From Myxococcales bacterium (GTDB taxonomy: Bacteria > Myxococcota > UBA727 > VGSZ01): DNA of 64,000 bases. The stretch lies in NCBI GenBank assembly GCA_023248635.1, contig JAHFED010000001.1, positions 310,001 through 374,000 on the forward strand. Reading direction: 5' to 3'. Shown here piece after piece: positions 35,186 through 43,820 of the stretch. The notes under the pieces were generated by a model that made no database searches, had not been told where the DNA came from, and saw only the letters and a program-made list of their open reading frames with translations. Within the stretch, counting starts at the first letter, position 1, and each line of letters begins with the position of its first letter. The translations under genes were made by a program, and so were the position numbers.

Positions 35186-35856
35186 TGCGGGCCGACGACC
35201 AAGACAAATCGGCTCCTGCGCCGGCGGCGGTGAAGAAGATCGCCGACAAGCTCTTCTTGGGGCCCGAGTTTTTGACCTGGCTCTATTTCACCTTGCTCGA
35301 AGAGGAGATGGTCCTCGATTTGTCAGACACCTTGCCCACCGAGGAGGACGGCAGCGCCGAAGTGCAGTTCGCCATCGGCAAGCGCGCGGTGCTCAAGACC
35401 ATCGACGCCGGCGGCGCGCGGGTCACGCTCTCGGGGGCCGGCCTCGACGACAACGGCGAAATCCTGCAGGCGATCCGCCGCGGGGCCTACGTCGACGTCC
35501 TCTCTTTGGAGATGAGCCTCGGCCACCGGGTCTACGCGTTCACCCTCAACGCCAACGACGGCGGATTGTCGGGGGTCAAGCTGCCCGATCTCTTCAGCGA
35601 GCCCGAGGATCAAGACGCGGCCGCGCTCGATCCGACGGGCTTGTTCGCGCCGGTGCAGAAACAGAAACGCCGGCCCAAGCTGCCCCTCGAGGACATCCTC
35701 GCGTTGCGCATGCAGTGCCTCGATGAGCTCGAGTCCGTGCTGAACGCCCTCTTCGCCCGCTTCGTCACCCGCCGCCTCGCCCGCGCCTGGCACACCGAAG
35801 ACGTCGCCTCGATCAGGCGGGCGGTGGCGAAGGGTCTGAAGGCCCGGCTGGTGTAG
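35185..35856 (+). CDS. Probable partner of the RdgC-like protein
   Basis: A 223-residue protein starting in a TGATG overlap with the RdgC-like gene. It contains LFLGPEFLTWLYFTLLEEEM near the N-terminus, a phrase I associate with C-terminal regions of deltaproteobacterial RdgC-type proteins. A beta-rich middle (VQFAIGKRAVLKTIDAGGARVTLSG) and a long helical end (LDELESVLNALFARFVTRRLA) follow. With the preceding gene it could be a split version of one RdgC-like protein. This is inference. Its last 44 bases overlap the convergent TVP38-type gene. Confidence 0.8.
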   Translation: MRADDQDKSAPAPAAVKKIADKLFLGPEFLTWLYFTLLEEEMVLDLSDTLPTEEDGSAEVQFAIGKRAVLKTIDAGGARVTLSGAGLDDNGEILQAIRRGAYVDVLSLEMSLGHRVYAFTLNANDGGLSGVKLPDLFSEPEDQDAAALDPTGLFAPVQKQKRRPKLPLEDILALRMQCLDELESVLNALFARFVTRRLARAWHTEDVASIRRAVAKGLKARLV

Positions 35857-36559
35857 GGCCCGCGCGGCGGTTGCCCCGACGTCGCAGCAAGGTCGCCGCC
35901 CCAACCAGCAGGCCGACGACGCCGACGAGCACCCCCACCGACGTCGGCGTTGGATCCTTGAGCACCGCCAGCAGCCGTTCGCCGAGGACGGAGATCCCAA
36001 GGATGCCCGGGGCCATGCCGATGGCGGTGCCGCCCATGAAGACGCTCGGGCGTACCCCGAAGGCGCCGCAGCAGAGGTTCACCGTTGTGAAGGGCAAGAT
36101 CGGCAGCACGCGCACCGCGATGATCGACTCGAGCCCAGCGCCGCTGACGGCTCGCTGCACGCGCGCGGGGGCAAAGCGGGTGACGACGTCTTGGCCCAGC
36201 AGGCGCCCGAGGCCGAAGAACAAACCCGACGACAAGAGCGCTCCGGCCATGGACAGCGGAAAGGCGGCAACGGGGGGAAAGACCAGCGAGGTCTGGAAAA
36301 TCACCAACCAAACCGAGAGGTGCAGCGCTCCAGCGACGACGAAGGCCGCCAAGGTGTACAGGGGAAGCAGGGGGCTGTGGAGGACCGGGGCGATGAGCTT
36401 CTGCAGCTCTTCCGGGGTCGCCAGCGATCGCACGGGCGTCAAGAGCCAGACGGCGGCGAGAGCGCCCACAGCGACGACGACGGCAGCGACCTTCAGACCC
36501 ACTTTGAGCCGTGCCAACGGCTCAAAGCAGGAAGCACTGGCGCCAAACCGCTGGTTCAA
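35813..36559 (-). CDS. TVP38/TMEM64 (DedA-like VTT) membrane protein
   Basis: A 248-residue protein with a typical VTT domain: a first helix (LKVAAVVVAVGALAAVWLL), then re-entrant and TM helices with FGLGRLLG and the signature VRVLPILPFTTVNLCCGAFG. The family handles lipid scrambling or small-molecule passage at the inner membrane. The best start is a TTG at 36559 with AGGAG five bases upstream. This makes the first 19 residues (SASCFEPLARLK) a translation of palindromic repeat R3. The other choice is a GTG at 36502, directly after the hairpin and without a ribosome site. It is convergent with the RdgC operon. Confidence 0.85.
   Translation of the reverse strand: MNQRFGASASCFEPLARLKVGLKVAAVVVAVGALAAVWLLTPVRSLATPEELQKLIAPVLHSPLLPLYTLAAFVVAGALHLSVWLVIFQTSLVFPPVAAFPLSMAGALLSSGLFFGLGRLLGQDVVTRFAPARVQRAVSGAGLESIIAVRVLPILPFTTVNLCCGAFGVRPSVFMGGTAIGMAPGILGISVLGERLLAVLKDPTPTSVGVLVGVVGLLVGAATLLRRRGNRRAGPTPAGPSDPSPPPA
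36503..36538. repeat. Palindromic repeat R3, coding copy
   Basis: The hairpin TTTGAGCCG-TGCCAA-CGGCTCAAA (36503-36526) plus GCAGGAAGCACT, as in the 22805-22896 cluster. It lies inside the 5' end of the TVP38-type reading frame. Confidence 0.85.
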
Positions 36560-36636
36560 CCTTGCTCCTGCCCACTGCGCAACGACGGAGGCGAGGCGCC
36601 GCCCCTAAGCTTGCCACCGGCACCCCGGACAATGAA

Positions 36637-36704
36637 GAATTCACCGACAGCGCTTCGCGTGTCGGTGAATTGTCTACAGGTTCATCGCCTAGCGGCGATG
36701 AATT
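36637..36704 (+). repeat. Palindromic repeat R1, copy 2
   Basis: A full-length R1 unit, nearly identical to the inverted copy at 22622-22690. It is the main content of the 335-base gene-free stretch 36560-36894 and runs into an R2 fragment (GAAGTTCTGATGG) at 36705-36721. I see nothing clear in the rest of the stretch. Confidence 0.9.
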
Positions 36705-36894
36705 GAAGTTCTGATGGTTCGAGCCGCAGCCGCGTCTGGCCGTCTTGATGTACACGCCGCGGGGCCGGGCGGCGACGACGGCGTTCGGTGATTGGTTTGA
36801 CCGTGAGAGCTTCGAGCCTTCGAGACCTGGGTGCGCTGCGTCCTCGCCGTCGCCGGACTGCGTTTGATGAACGGCATCTTTTGACGGAGCCGGC

Positions 36895-38694
36895 ATGAGT
36901 GATTTGTCCGAGGCTGCGGCGCGCTTGATGAGCCCCAGCCCCCAAGAGCGGGAAGCGGGGGAAGCGGCCCTCCTGGCGGCTCGCGGTGAAGCCGTCGCGC
37001 CGCTGATGTCCCTGCTCATCGCTCCCATTCCGCCGGGTGGCGTGTCGCCCGTCGCGCGGGCGGCGCTCTTGTTGGGTGCGCTCAAGGCCCGCGACGCGGT
37101 ACGCCCCCTCAGCGCCCTCGTCGAAGCCGGTCGCGCCAGTGCCATCGAGCTGCCCTTCGTGGCCCGCGCCCTCGCCGAATTGGTCGACGGTCGCGACGCC
37201 TTCGACGACGACGTCCGCGCCGCCCTCGAGACGCTGGCGGCTTCGACGGACTCCTACGCGCGGGCCTTCGCCGCTGAGGCCTTTGGGTCGTTGGGCGATC
37301 AACGCAGCAAGTCCCGCGTCGTTGCCCTCGCGCAGGACAAGGAGCCCTGGGTGCGTGAGAAGGCCGGTGCCGTCCTCGTGCGCCTCGCCGAGCAGGAAAA
37401 GCAAGCGGCCGTCGACGTCGCCCGCGGCGCAGACGTGTCTGTCGCCGACTTCGCAGCGCTGGTGCAACAGGCCGAGAGCGAAGGGGGCGCCCTCAAGCCG
37501 TGGCTCGACGATCTCTCCGACACCCGCCGGGCCGTGCGGGACAACGCCGTCGCCGAGCTCGTGCGCGCCGGCAAGCCCGCGGTGCCGTGGTTGATCGACA
37601 AGCTCAACCAACCTCGGGTGCGGGCCCGCATCGGCGCGGCGACGGCGTTGGCGCGCTTGCAGCCCCCCGAAGCCGCTGGTCCGCTGTTGATCGCGGCCAC
37701 CCACCCAGCGTCGACGGCGGAGGAGCAGGAGCTGAGGCCCATTGCACTGCGCGCCCTCGCCAATTGTCTGACCGGCGTCGAAGAAGGGTTGGCGGCCTCG
37801 ATTCTGCCGCTCACGCGCGATCCCGATCGCTTCGTGCGGGCGGCGTCGCTGCTGTGTTTGGGGCGCTTGGCCGATCGCAAGGGCATGAAGGCCGTCGTCG
37901 CCGCCATCCTCGAAGACGATCCCTTCGTTACCGAGAGCGCGGCGGTGGCTCTGTCCGAAGGGGTGCGCGAAGAAGACGCCGACCTGGTGCCGCCGCTGCT
38001 CGTGGCCTTGTCCCGGCGTCCTGAGCCTGGTGGCGCCGTCAAAGAGGCCCTTCTGATCGCCCTGTCGCGCATCCAGATCGACGCGCCAGCGCTGCGGGTG
38101 CGGGTGCGCCATCGCGTGCGCGCCGATGTGCTCGGGGCAACGGCGAGCACGCGCAAGGCCGCCATCGTCTTGTTGGAGCGCCTCTTTCACAGCAGCCCCG
38201 ACGACGCCAACGACCCGCCGCCGATCACCGTCATCGACGACGTGCTGTCGCGGCTGAACGATGAGCACCCAGAGGTCCGCGTCGTCGGCGCGAGCTTCTT
38301 GTCCCGCCACCTCGAGCCCGGCTTGACCGGTGCGGTCGACAAGCTCGTGAGCGCCCTGGCCCGCGCAGAGCGCACCGTCTCGCTGCTGTGTCTCGAAGCC
38401 TTGCGTCGACACGACACGGCGTTGGCGAAGTCTGCATTGGAGGCGGCCGCCAAGAGCAGCGATGACGTCGTCGCTGGCCGCGCCCGGGAGCTGCTGGTCG
38501 ATTGGATCCCGCAGACCGCCGCCTGGGTCTTTGTGCCCAAGCCGGTCGCCGCGCCGACTCCTCTGGGCCTCGGCGAGAGCCAGCGGCCACGCCGCGTGCG
38601 CGGGGTCACTGGGTCCGAGGCGGTGCCCCCCGCCGACGGGGAATCCACGCGGCCCACCGTGCAAGCCCGTTTCGATCCCGAGAAGCCGGCCTGA
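36895..38694 (+). CDS. HEAT-repeat protein
   Basis: A 599-residue soluble protein made almost wholly of short helical pairs of the HEAT type (for example VARAALLLGALKARDAVRPL, VRDNAVAELVRAGKPAVPWL, RAASLLCLGRLADRKGMKAV). No signal peptide or TM helix is present. The last 60 residues are Pro/Arg-rich and disordered. It is expected to be a protein-protein interaction scaffold. No catalytic residues are seen. It is followed after 69 bases by the DHH-like gene on the same strand. Confidence 0.9.
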   Translation: MSDLSEAAARLMSPSPQEREAGEAALLAARGEAVAPLMSLLIAPIPPGGVSPVARAALLLGALKARDAVRPLSALVEAGRASAIELPFVARALAELVDGRDAFDDDVRAALETLAASTDSYARAFAAEAFGSLGDQRSKSRVVALAQDKEPWVREKAGAVLVRLAEQEKQAAVDVARGADVSVADFAALVQQAESEGGALKPWLDDLSDTRRAVRDNAVAELVRAGKPAVPWLIDKLNQPRVRARIGAATALARLQPPEAAGPLLIAATHPASTAEEQELRPIALRALANCLTGVEEGLAASILPLTRDPDRFVRAASLLCLGRLADRKGMKAVVAAILEDDPFVTESAAVALSEGVREEDADLVPPLLVALSRRPEPGGAVKEALLIALSRIQIDAPALRVRVRHRVRADVLGATASTRKAAIVLLERLFHSSPDDANDPPPITVIDDVLSRLNDEHPEVRVVGASFLSRHLEPGLTGAVDKLVSALARAERTVSLLCLEALRRHDTALAKSALEAAAKSSDDVVAGRARELLVDWIPQTAAWVFVPKPVAAPTPLGLGESQRPRRVRGVTGSEAVPPADGESTRPTVQARFDPEKPA

Positions 38695-38763
38695 GCGCCG
38701 GGCCGCCCAACGACCGATGCAAAAGCGCGCTCGGCCTTTGGACCAGGCGGTCGTCGTCGTCGT

Positions 38764-40251
38764 ATGTTGAGCAGGATGAAGCTCGCCCCTGATCACTTGT
38801 TGAGCACCCGCCTCACCCGCCTCGCCGAGCAGCAGCCGGCGACCCTGAAAGACGAGCTCAAGACCCTGCGCCAAGACGCCGTCAAGCTCGGCGTTGTCGT
38901 CGCCTTCGATCGGCAGGCGCGCGAGCTCTTTGGCGATCGCTTCCAGACCGAGCCCCAGCCCAAGACGCAGACAGCGACGTCGTCGTTTGCGGCCACCCAC
39001 CAGGGTCGCGCCGTCGGCGGCACCGTGGGCCTGCTGCGCCCCTCTTTTCAGCAGATCGGCGTCGCCGCGTTCCGGCCCATGGACGACGTCGTGGCCCTGG
39101 CAAAGACGGGCAAGCCACCGCCGACGGGGCTCTTGATCCTCGACACCAACCTCGGTGAGCTCGAAAAGACCGCCGATCCCGGCTGGTCGAAGATCACCCT
39201 TGATCACCACGGCCCCGTGCACGGCAAGGGCAAAGGGCGCGGGACCAATTCCACCAGCTTGTTGGTCGATCGCTTTGACGACGCCCTGAAGGCCGACGTC
39301 GCCGGCGCGAAGCGAAACCCGGCCTTCACCGGGGCGCTGCTGGCGATCGAAAAGGCCAGCAAGCAGCACGGGTTGTCGTCGACGACGGCCCAGAAGGAGC
39401 AGGCCGCCGCTGGCCTGTTGCAGCTGAATCTCAAGGAGATCAGCTCCGACAACGTCGGCGATGGCCTGGGCTGGCCGGTGTGGATGGCCAAGAACCAGGC
39501 GCGGGTGCTGCTCGATGGCGATCTGCGGACGACCATCCGCGAGGCCACCCTGCACGAGGACTTCGCCGTCTTCGGCGGCAACTATTTGAACGGCAAGAAC
39601 GACGTCGCCGACCTCTCGCCGGCCATCAAGCTGCAGAGCGCGATCTTCCTCGCCTACGACGACGCCCTGAGGTCCGCGGGCGTGAGCGGCAGCGATCGCG
39701 TGCCTTCTGACGCCGCCGAAGCTGCCGCGACCTCGGTGGGCAAGGCCATCGATGCGCTGCTCAAGGATCCCGCCGCCGTCGAACGGGGCTGCCACGATTT
39801 CTTTTTCCAGGTCGGTATGGCCCTCACCACCGTCGAGGAGCACGCCCTGATCAAGGGCGCCTCCATCGCCGACGGCAAGGGGGGCTATGCTTTGCCGGTC
39901 TTCGACGTCTCGAAGCTGCCGCCGGAGCTCGGCACCTTTGCGCGCTGGGCCGTGCCGCCCCTCTTTGGCGCCCACGAGCTGCAGATGACGATCTCGCCCG
40001 CGCAGCAGGCCGGTCGGAGCACGGTGATCCTCGCCATCCCCGACGAACGCACGCTGCCTTCGGGTAAAGGCTTGCTCTCGATCCTCGAACGCTTGAACGC
40101 GCTGGAGCGGTCAAAGACCCCAGCGGGTGAAAAGACGGCGTCGTGGTTCGGCCGCGATGTCGTCCTTTTGCCTTCGGCGCCAGGCTCGGTGTTGCGGCCC
40201 GAAGACGTGCGCCGCGTCGTCGAAGAAGCGCGGCTGTTGCAGAAGGCCTGA
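38764..40251 (+). CDS. DHH-like phosphoesterase-family protein
   Basis: A 495-residue soluble protein. The centre contains LLILDTNLGELEK followed by SKITLDHHGPVHGKGKG and TNSTSLLVDRF. This is the DHH motif with its downstream NST, as in RecJ/NrnA/GdpP-type phosphoesterases that cleave small nucleotides or single-stranded DNA. An upstream Asp (VVVAFDRQARELFGD) may supply another metal ligand. The GGGHxxAAG DHHA1 signature is not evident, so substrate is open. The ATG at 38764 was taken. Another in-frame ATG lies at 38776. It is convergent with the GNAT gene, with three bases between them. Confidence 0.8.
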   Translation: MLSRMKLAPDHLLSTRLTRLAEQQPATLKDELKTLRQDAVKLGVVVAFDRQARELFGDRFQTEPQPKTQTATSSFAATHQGRAVGGTVGLLRPSFQQIGVAAFRPMDDVVALAKTGKPPPTGLLILDTNLGELEKTADPGWSKITLDHHGPVHGKGKGRGTNSTSLLVDRFDDALKADVAGAKRNPAFTGALLAIEKASKQHGLSSTTAQKEQAAAGLLQLNLKEISSDNVGDGLGWPVWMAKNQARVLLDGDLRTTIREATLHEDFAVFGGNYLNGKNDVADLSPAIKLQSAIFLAYDDALRSAGVSGSDRVPSDAAEAAATSVGKAIDALLKDPAAVERGCHDFFFQVGMALTTVEEHALIKGASIADGKGGYALPVFDVSKLPPELGTFARWAVPPLFGAHELQMTISPAQQAGRSTVILAIPDERTLPSGKGLLSILERLNALERSKTPAGEKTASWFGRDVVLLPSAPGSVLRPEDVRRVVEEARLLQKA

Positions 40252-40254
40252 GGT

Positions 40255-41082
40255 CTAGGAGCCGCCGCCGCGCAGCTTCCAGATGGCCTTGTGGTAGGCG
40301 AGCTTGAGCCCCATCCGGTCGTAGTTGCGGGCGGTGGGTGAGGTCGCGTCGCAGGTGCCGAAGATGATCGCGCAACCGAGTTCCTTGGCGCGGCGGATGG
40401 CGTGGTGCAGGAGCATCTTTTCGCAGCCGCGCCCGCGAAAGTCGGGGAGGGTGGCGGCGACGGCCATGTAGGCGACTTCCTCGGTGATGAACATGATGCC
40501 GATGCCGCGGGCGACGCCGTCGAGGCACGCGAGGTAGAGGTGCCAGCCCGGTAGGTCCTTCCAATAGCGCATGGTTTTCTGGAAGGTCGGCAACGTCGCC
40601 GCTTCCATGTCCCACCCGCCGTGAAAGAGCTCGAGGAAGAGGTCGAGGTCGGCGTCGGAGTCGACGTTCTGGATGCTGACCCCTGGGGGCGGCGGGATGT
40701 CACCGATCTCGGGCAGCCCATAGAACCCAGCTTGAAAATCGACGTGGCGCAGACCGAAGGACGTCAGGCTGTCGGCGACGGTTTCATCGATTTCGTTGGG
40801 CAGCAGATCGACGCGCAAGGTCGGCGCCGCCTTCGCCATCACGTAGCTCGCGATCAGCGGCAGCATCTCGGTGTCCGGAGCGCCGAAGCCAAGGAGCTTG
40901 TTGTAGTAGGTGTCGTTGATCACCGGCGACGTGAACGCCGTCGCTCGGCCGAACTTCTGAATCTCGATGCGGAAGGGGTTGCCCTCGAGCCGGGCCAGGC
41001 CTCCCAGTCGATCGAGATCGAAGAGGGTGTGGACGTTGTCGAGCTTCCACACCAGCTCGGGGCTCAAGAGGGGGAGTTTCAT
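40255..41082 (-). CDS. GNAT-family acetyltransferase
   Basis: A 275-residue protein with an N-terminal domain of about 130 residues and a C-terminal GNAT fold. The acetyl-CoA loop is in TLPDFRGRGCEKMLLHHAIRR (the R/Q-x-x-G-x-G/A-type P-loop). It is preceded by beta4 YMAVAAT and followed by ELGCAIIFGTCDATSPTARNYDRMG. The start at 41082 has AGGA seven bases upstream. The N-terminal half resembles a second, degenerate GNAT lobe (TSPVINDTYYNKLLGFG). The substrate is unknown. Downstream of its start lies the R5 repeat pair. Confidence 0.9.
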   Translation of the reverse strand: MKLPLLSPELVWKLDNVHTLFDLDRLGGLARLEGNPFRIEIQKFGRATAFTSPVINDTYYNKLLGFGAPDTEMLPLIASYVMAKAAPTLRVDLLPNEIDETVADSLTSFGLRHVDFQAGFYGLPEIGDIPPPPGVSIQNVDSDADLDLFLELFHGGWDMEAATLPTFQKTMRYWKDLPGWHLYLACLDGVARGIGIMFITEEVAYMAVAATLPDFRGRGCEKMLLHHAIRRAKELGCAIIFGTCDATSPTARNYDRMGLKLAYHKAIWKLRGGGS

Positions 41083-41092
41083 GGGGCCATCC

Positions 41093-41248
41093 TAATCCCT
41101 GAGTTCAGTTGAGTTTGCACTCAACCGAACCCACGGATTGTGTTTCAGGGGGCTGCGCCCCCTCCCGTCGTCGAGCAAGTCGCCGACGGGGCCCTCCCAT
41201 CCGTGGTCGCTCCGCTCCCGAGATGCAGATTCAACTGATCTCTGGGAT
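41093..41248. repeat. Mosaic repeat R5, copy 1
   Basis: First of two tandem units of about 156 bases filling the 336-base gene-free stretch 41083-41418. Hairpins seen: TTGAGTTTGCACTCAA, GGGGGCTGCGCCCCC, CCGTCG...CGACGG and CGGAT...ATCCG. It has no coding character. Confidence 0.9.
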
Positions 41249-41408
41249 TAATCCCTGAGTTCAGTTGAGTTTGCACTCAACCGAACCCACGGATTGTGTT
41301 TCAGGGGCTGCGCCCCCCTCCCGTCGTCGAGCAAGTCGCCGACGGGGCCCTCCCCATCCGTGGTCGCTCCGCTCCCGAGATGCAGATTCAACTGATCTCT
41401 GGGATTAG
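41249..41408. repeat. Mosaic repeat R5, copy 2
   Basis: Second tandem unit, almost identical to copy 1 with two small indels. It ends 11 bases before the stop codon of the TRAP large permease. R5 is unlike R4 in sequence but has the same build: a unit of about 160-170 bases, tandem, with several nested hairpins and ATCCC/GGGAT borders. Confidence 0.9.
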
Positions 41409-41418
41409 ATCAGGAGGA

Positions 41419-42969
41419 TCAGGGCGATCCGGCGTCACTCAAGCTCTTGTTCGCCGCCTCCATCATCTCTTGCATGGTCATCGGCTTCTTGGGCACCAGC
41501 ACGCCAGCGTCGACGGCGTTGTTGGTGGCATCGGCGGCCTTCATCATCTCTTCCATGGTGAGGGCCTTCTTCGGACCAGCGTTTACCGGCGCCGAAGGGA
41601 CGTCGACGACGACGGCAGCGGCCTTTCCTTGCCAGGGGAAGGGCTGCCAGATGGCGACGCCGTCGCGGGCGTTCAGCACGCCTTTCGAGAGGGTCGGCAC
41701 CACGATGAGCACGCCGAGGGCAACGCACACGATGGCCAGGGTGGGCAACACCGCGCGGGCGACCTCGCCGAAGGGCCGCCGAAAGATCGCCGCACCGACG
41801 AAGAGGTTGGTGGCGACCGGCGGCATCAGGTAGCCGATCTCCATGTTGACGACGAAGACGACGCCGAAGTGGATGGGGTCGATGCCGTAGACGTCGATGG
41901 CGATGGGCGCGAGCAGGGGCGCAAAGACCAAGGTGGCGCTAACGCTGTCCATCAGCGCACCGATGAAGATCAGGGCGACGTTGACGACGAGGAAGAACAT
42001 TAACGGCGACAAACCGGCGGAGCGCAGCCACGTGCCCATGCGATCGGCGGCCTCCATTTCGGCCAGGAAATCGTTGAGGCCGAAGGCCAGCACCACGATC
42101 AGAATGAGGCTGCCAACGAGCACAGCGGTTTCGACGGCGGCGTCGTAGAGGCCGTGCAGGTCGAGCTCGCGGTGGATGAGCGTGCAGACGATGACCGAGT
42201 AGCCCAAGGCCACCGCCCCGGCTTCGGTGGGCGTGAACTGTCCGGTGTAGATGCCGCCGACGACGACGACAGGCAGGGCGAAGGCGAAGCCGGCGCGCCG
42301 CAAGGTGGCCCCGAATTCGCCGGGGGGCAGCTTGTCTTTGACCTGCGACTCCGGGTGTTTGAGCCCGATGTAGAAGGCGTAGATCGCCAAGAGGCCAGCG
42401 ATGGCGAGCGCGGGGATGCCGCCGGCGATGAAGAGGTCCGAGGGATCCACCGCACCGCTGCCCGACACCGAGATGGCGTAGATGAGCATGGCGATCGAGG
42501 GCGGCAAGAGACAGCCCAGCGAACCCGCCGTCATCAACAGGCCCATGGCTTCGCCGCGTGGGTACTGTGTGCGCACCAGCGCGGGGTAGAGGATGGTGCC
42601 GACCGCGACGAGGGTGACGGGCGAGCTGCCGCTGATGGCCGCGAAGAACATGCTCGAGACAACGGCGGCGATGGCCAGTCCGCCGGGCACGCGGCCGACG
42701 ATGCAGCGGACGACGTCGACGAGGCGGGCCGCCATTCCTCCGCGCGTCATGACCGTGCCAGCAGCGACGAAGAGCGGGATCGAAAGGAAGACGTTCTTCG
42801 TCGTCAACCCCTCCATCTTGTTGACGATGCGCACCAGCTTGCCGGGATCGAGGCCCTCGCCGACGATGAGCACGAAGCTCAAGAGGGTTGCGACGCCGAC
42901 GACGACGAAGAGGCGCGCGCCGAGCAACATCAGCAGCAACACCACGGCCAAGACGACGACGACGCTCAT
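41419..42969 (-). CDS. dctM: TRAP transporter large permease (DctM) with C-terminal extension
   Basis: A 516-residue membrane protein with 12-13 helices and DctM signatures (NVFLSIPLFVAAGTVMTRGG, AAISGSSPVTLVAVG, GSLGCLLPPSIAMLIYA, EIGYLMPPVATNLFV). It is the main transport subunit of a sodium-driven uptake system for an organic acid. The usual protein ends near 430-440 residues. Here about 75 more follow, with two copies of a helical motif (TMEEMMKAADATN and TMQEMMEAANKSL). Its ATG overlaps the dctQ stop by 4 bases. The start at 42969 matches the first helix. Longer upstream frames are Arg-rich shadows. Confidence 0.95.
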   Translation of the reverse strand: MSVVVVLAVVLLLMLLGARLFVVVGVATLLSFVLIVGEGLDPGKLVRIVNKMEGLTTKNVFLSIPLFVAAGTVMTRGGMAARLVDVVRCIVGRVPGGLAIAAVVSSMFFAAISGSSPVTLVAVGTILYPALVRTQYPRGEAMGLLMTAGSLGCLLPPSIAMLIYAISVSGSGAVDPSDLFIAGGIPALAIAGLLAIYAFYIGLKHPESQVKDKLPPGEFGATLRRAGFAFALPVVVVGGIYTGQFTPTEAGAVALGYSVIVCTLIHRELDLHGLYDAAVETAVLVGSLILIVVLAFGLNDFLAEMEAADRMGTWLRSAGLSPLMFFLVVNVALIFIGALMDSVSATLVFAPLLAPIAIDVYGIDPIHFGVVFVVNMEIGYLMPPVATNLFVGAAIFRRPFGEVARAVLPTLAIVCVALGVLIVVPTLSKGVLNARDGVAIWQPFPWQGKAAAVVVDVPSAPVNAGPKKALTMEEMMKAADATNNAVDAGVLVPKKPMTMQEMMEAANKSLSDAGSP

Positions 42970-43820
42970 GGCTGCTGCTCGGGCGCGATGACGGCGACGG
43001 GTGCTCCGCCATCGTGGGATGCCGAAGGGGTGACGCCGAGGAGCTTGAGCGGATCGTCGTCTTCGACCACACCGCGGAGCAGCCCATCGCGGGCTTGAGC
43101 CAAGAAGCGCAGGGCCATGATCACGAAGGCGACGGGGATGACGGAGAAGGCGGCCCACTTGGGGATTGGCAGCGCGACGAAAGTGCCTCCAGCCCCGTCA
43201 GTGTCGGTGAAGTCCTTGAAGTGGTCTGAGAGGCTGCGGACCGCCAGGAAGGCAAAGACCAGGCAAAAGAGAGCCGTGACGACGTTGCCGACGGCTTGGA
43301 CTGCGGGCAGGTGCTTCTTTGGCCACAGCTTGCTGCCCAGATCGAGGGCGAGGTGGCGGTGCTCGTGGGCGGCGAGGCTGGCGCCCAGAAGGCCGACCCA
43401 GAGCATGAGCACCAATCCGAGGGTTTGGCTCCAGACCAAGCCGTTGGGCAACAGGAAGACGAACAGGCGCAGCCCGCCATAGATGGCGCCGGCGACGACG
43501 AGGGAGCGGATGCGCGTGCGCAAGCTCGGCCGTTCACCACGCGTGCGCAAGGCCGCGTAGACGACGCCCACCAGCACCACACACCCAAGCACGGTGCCCG
43601 CGGGATTGGCCCACGTCGCGTCTTCGCCGAAGAGACGCATGAGCAGACCCCGATCGCGCGAAGCAATGCGGTGGATGACGTCGAAGAAGACGGCCACGCC
43701 CATGATGCCCATGCCCGCGGCCACGATGCCTTTCTCCACCCGCACTGCGGCAGCAGAAAGACGAGCCATCGGAGTGGGTGCCGGCGAAGCGCTCGGCGTC
43801 GGCGTCGCTGGAGTGGTCAT
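42966..43820 (-). CDS. dctQ: TRAP transporter small permease (DctQ), enlarged
   Basis: A 284-residue small subunit, larger than the usual 160-200. After a Pro/Thr-rich N-terminus the four DctQ helices can be placed (VEKGIVAAGMGIMGVAVFFDVIHR, QTLGLVLMLWVGLLGASLAAH, VGNVVTALFCLVFAFLAVRS, IPKWAAFSVIPVAFVIMAL). An insertion of about 80 residues between helix 1 and the next conserved helix adds further hydrophobic stretches (TVLGCVVLVGVVYAALRT, VAGAIYGGLRLFVFLLP). The HEHRHLALDL phrase is conserved. Both ends overlap neighbours by 4 bases (ATGA), which binds dctP, dctQ and dctM into one unit. Confidence 0.92.
   Translation of the reverse strand: MTTPATPTPSASPAPTPMARLSAAAVRVEKGIVAAGMGIMGVAVFFDVIHRIASRDRGLLMRLFGEDATWANPAGTVLGCVVLVGVVYAALRTRGERPSLRTRIRSLVVAGAIYGGLRLFVFLLPNGLVWSQTLGLVLMLWVGLLGASLAAHEHRHLALDLGSKLWPKKHLPAVQAVGNVVTALFCLVFAFLAVRSLSDHFKDFTDTDGAGGTFVALPIPKWAAFSVIPVAFVIMALRFLAQARDGLLRGVVEDDDPLKLLGVTPSASHDGGAPVAVIAPEQQP

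Noticed and set aside
36682-39975. A 1097-codon open frame on the minus strand opposite the HEAT and DHH-like genes
   Set aside because: It is a mirror of two well-formed plus-strand genes with recognisable domains. Its product is Gly/Arg/Gln-rich without any motif.
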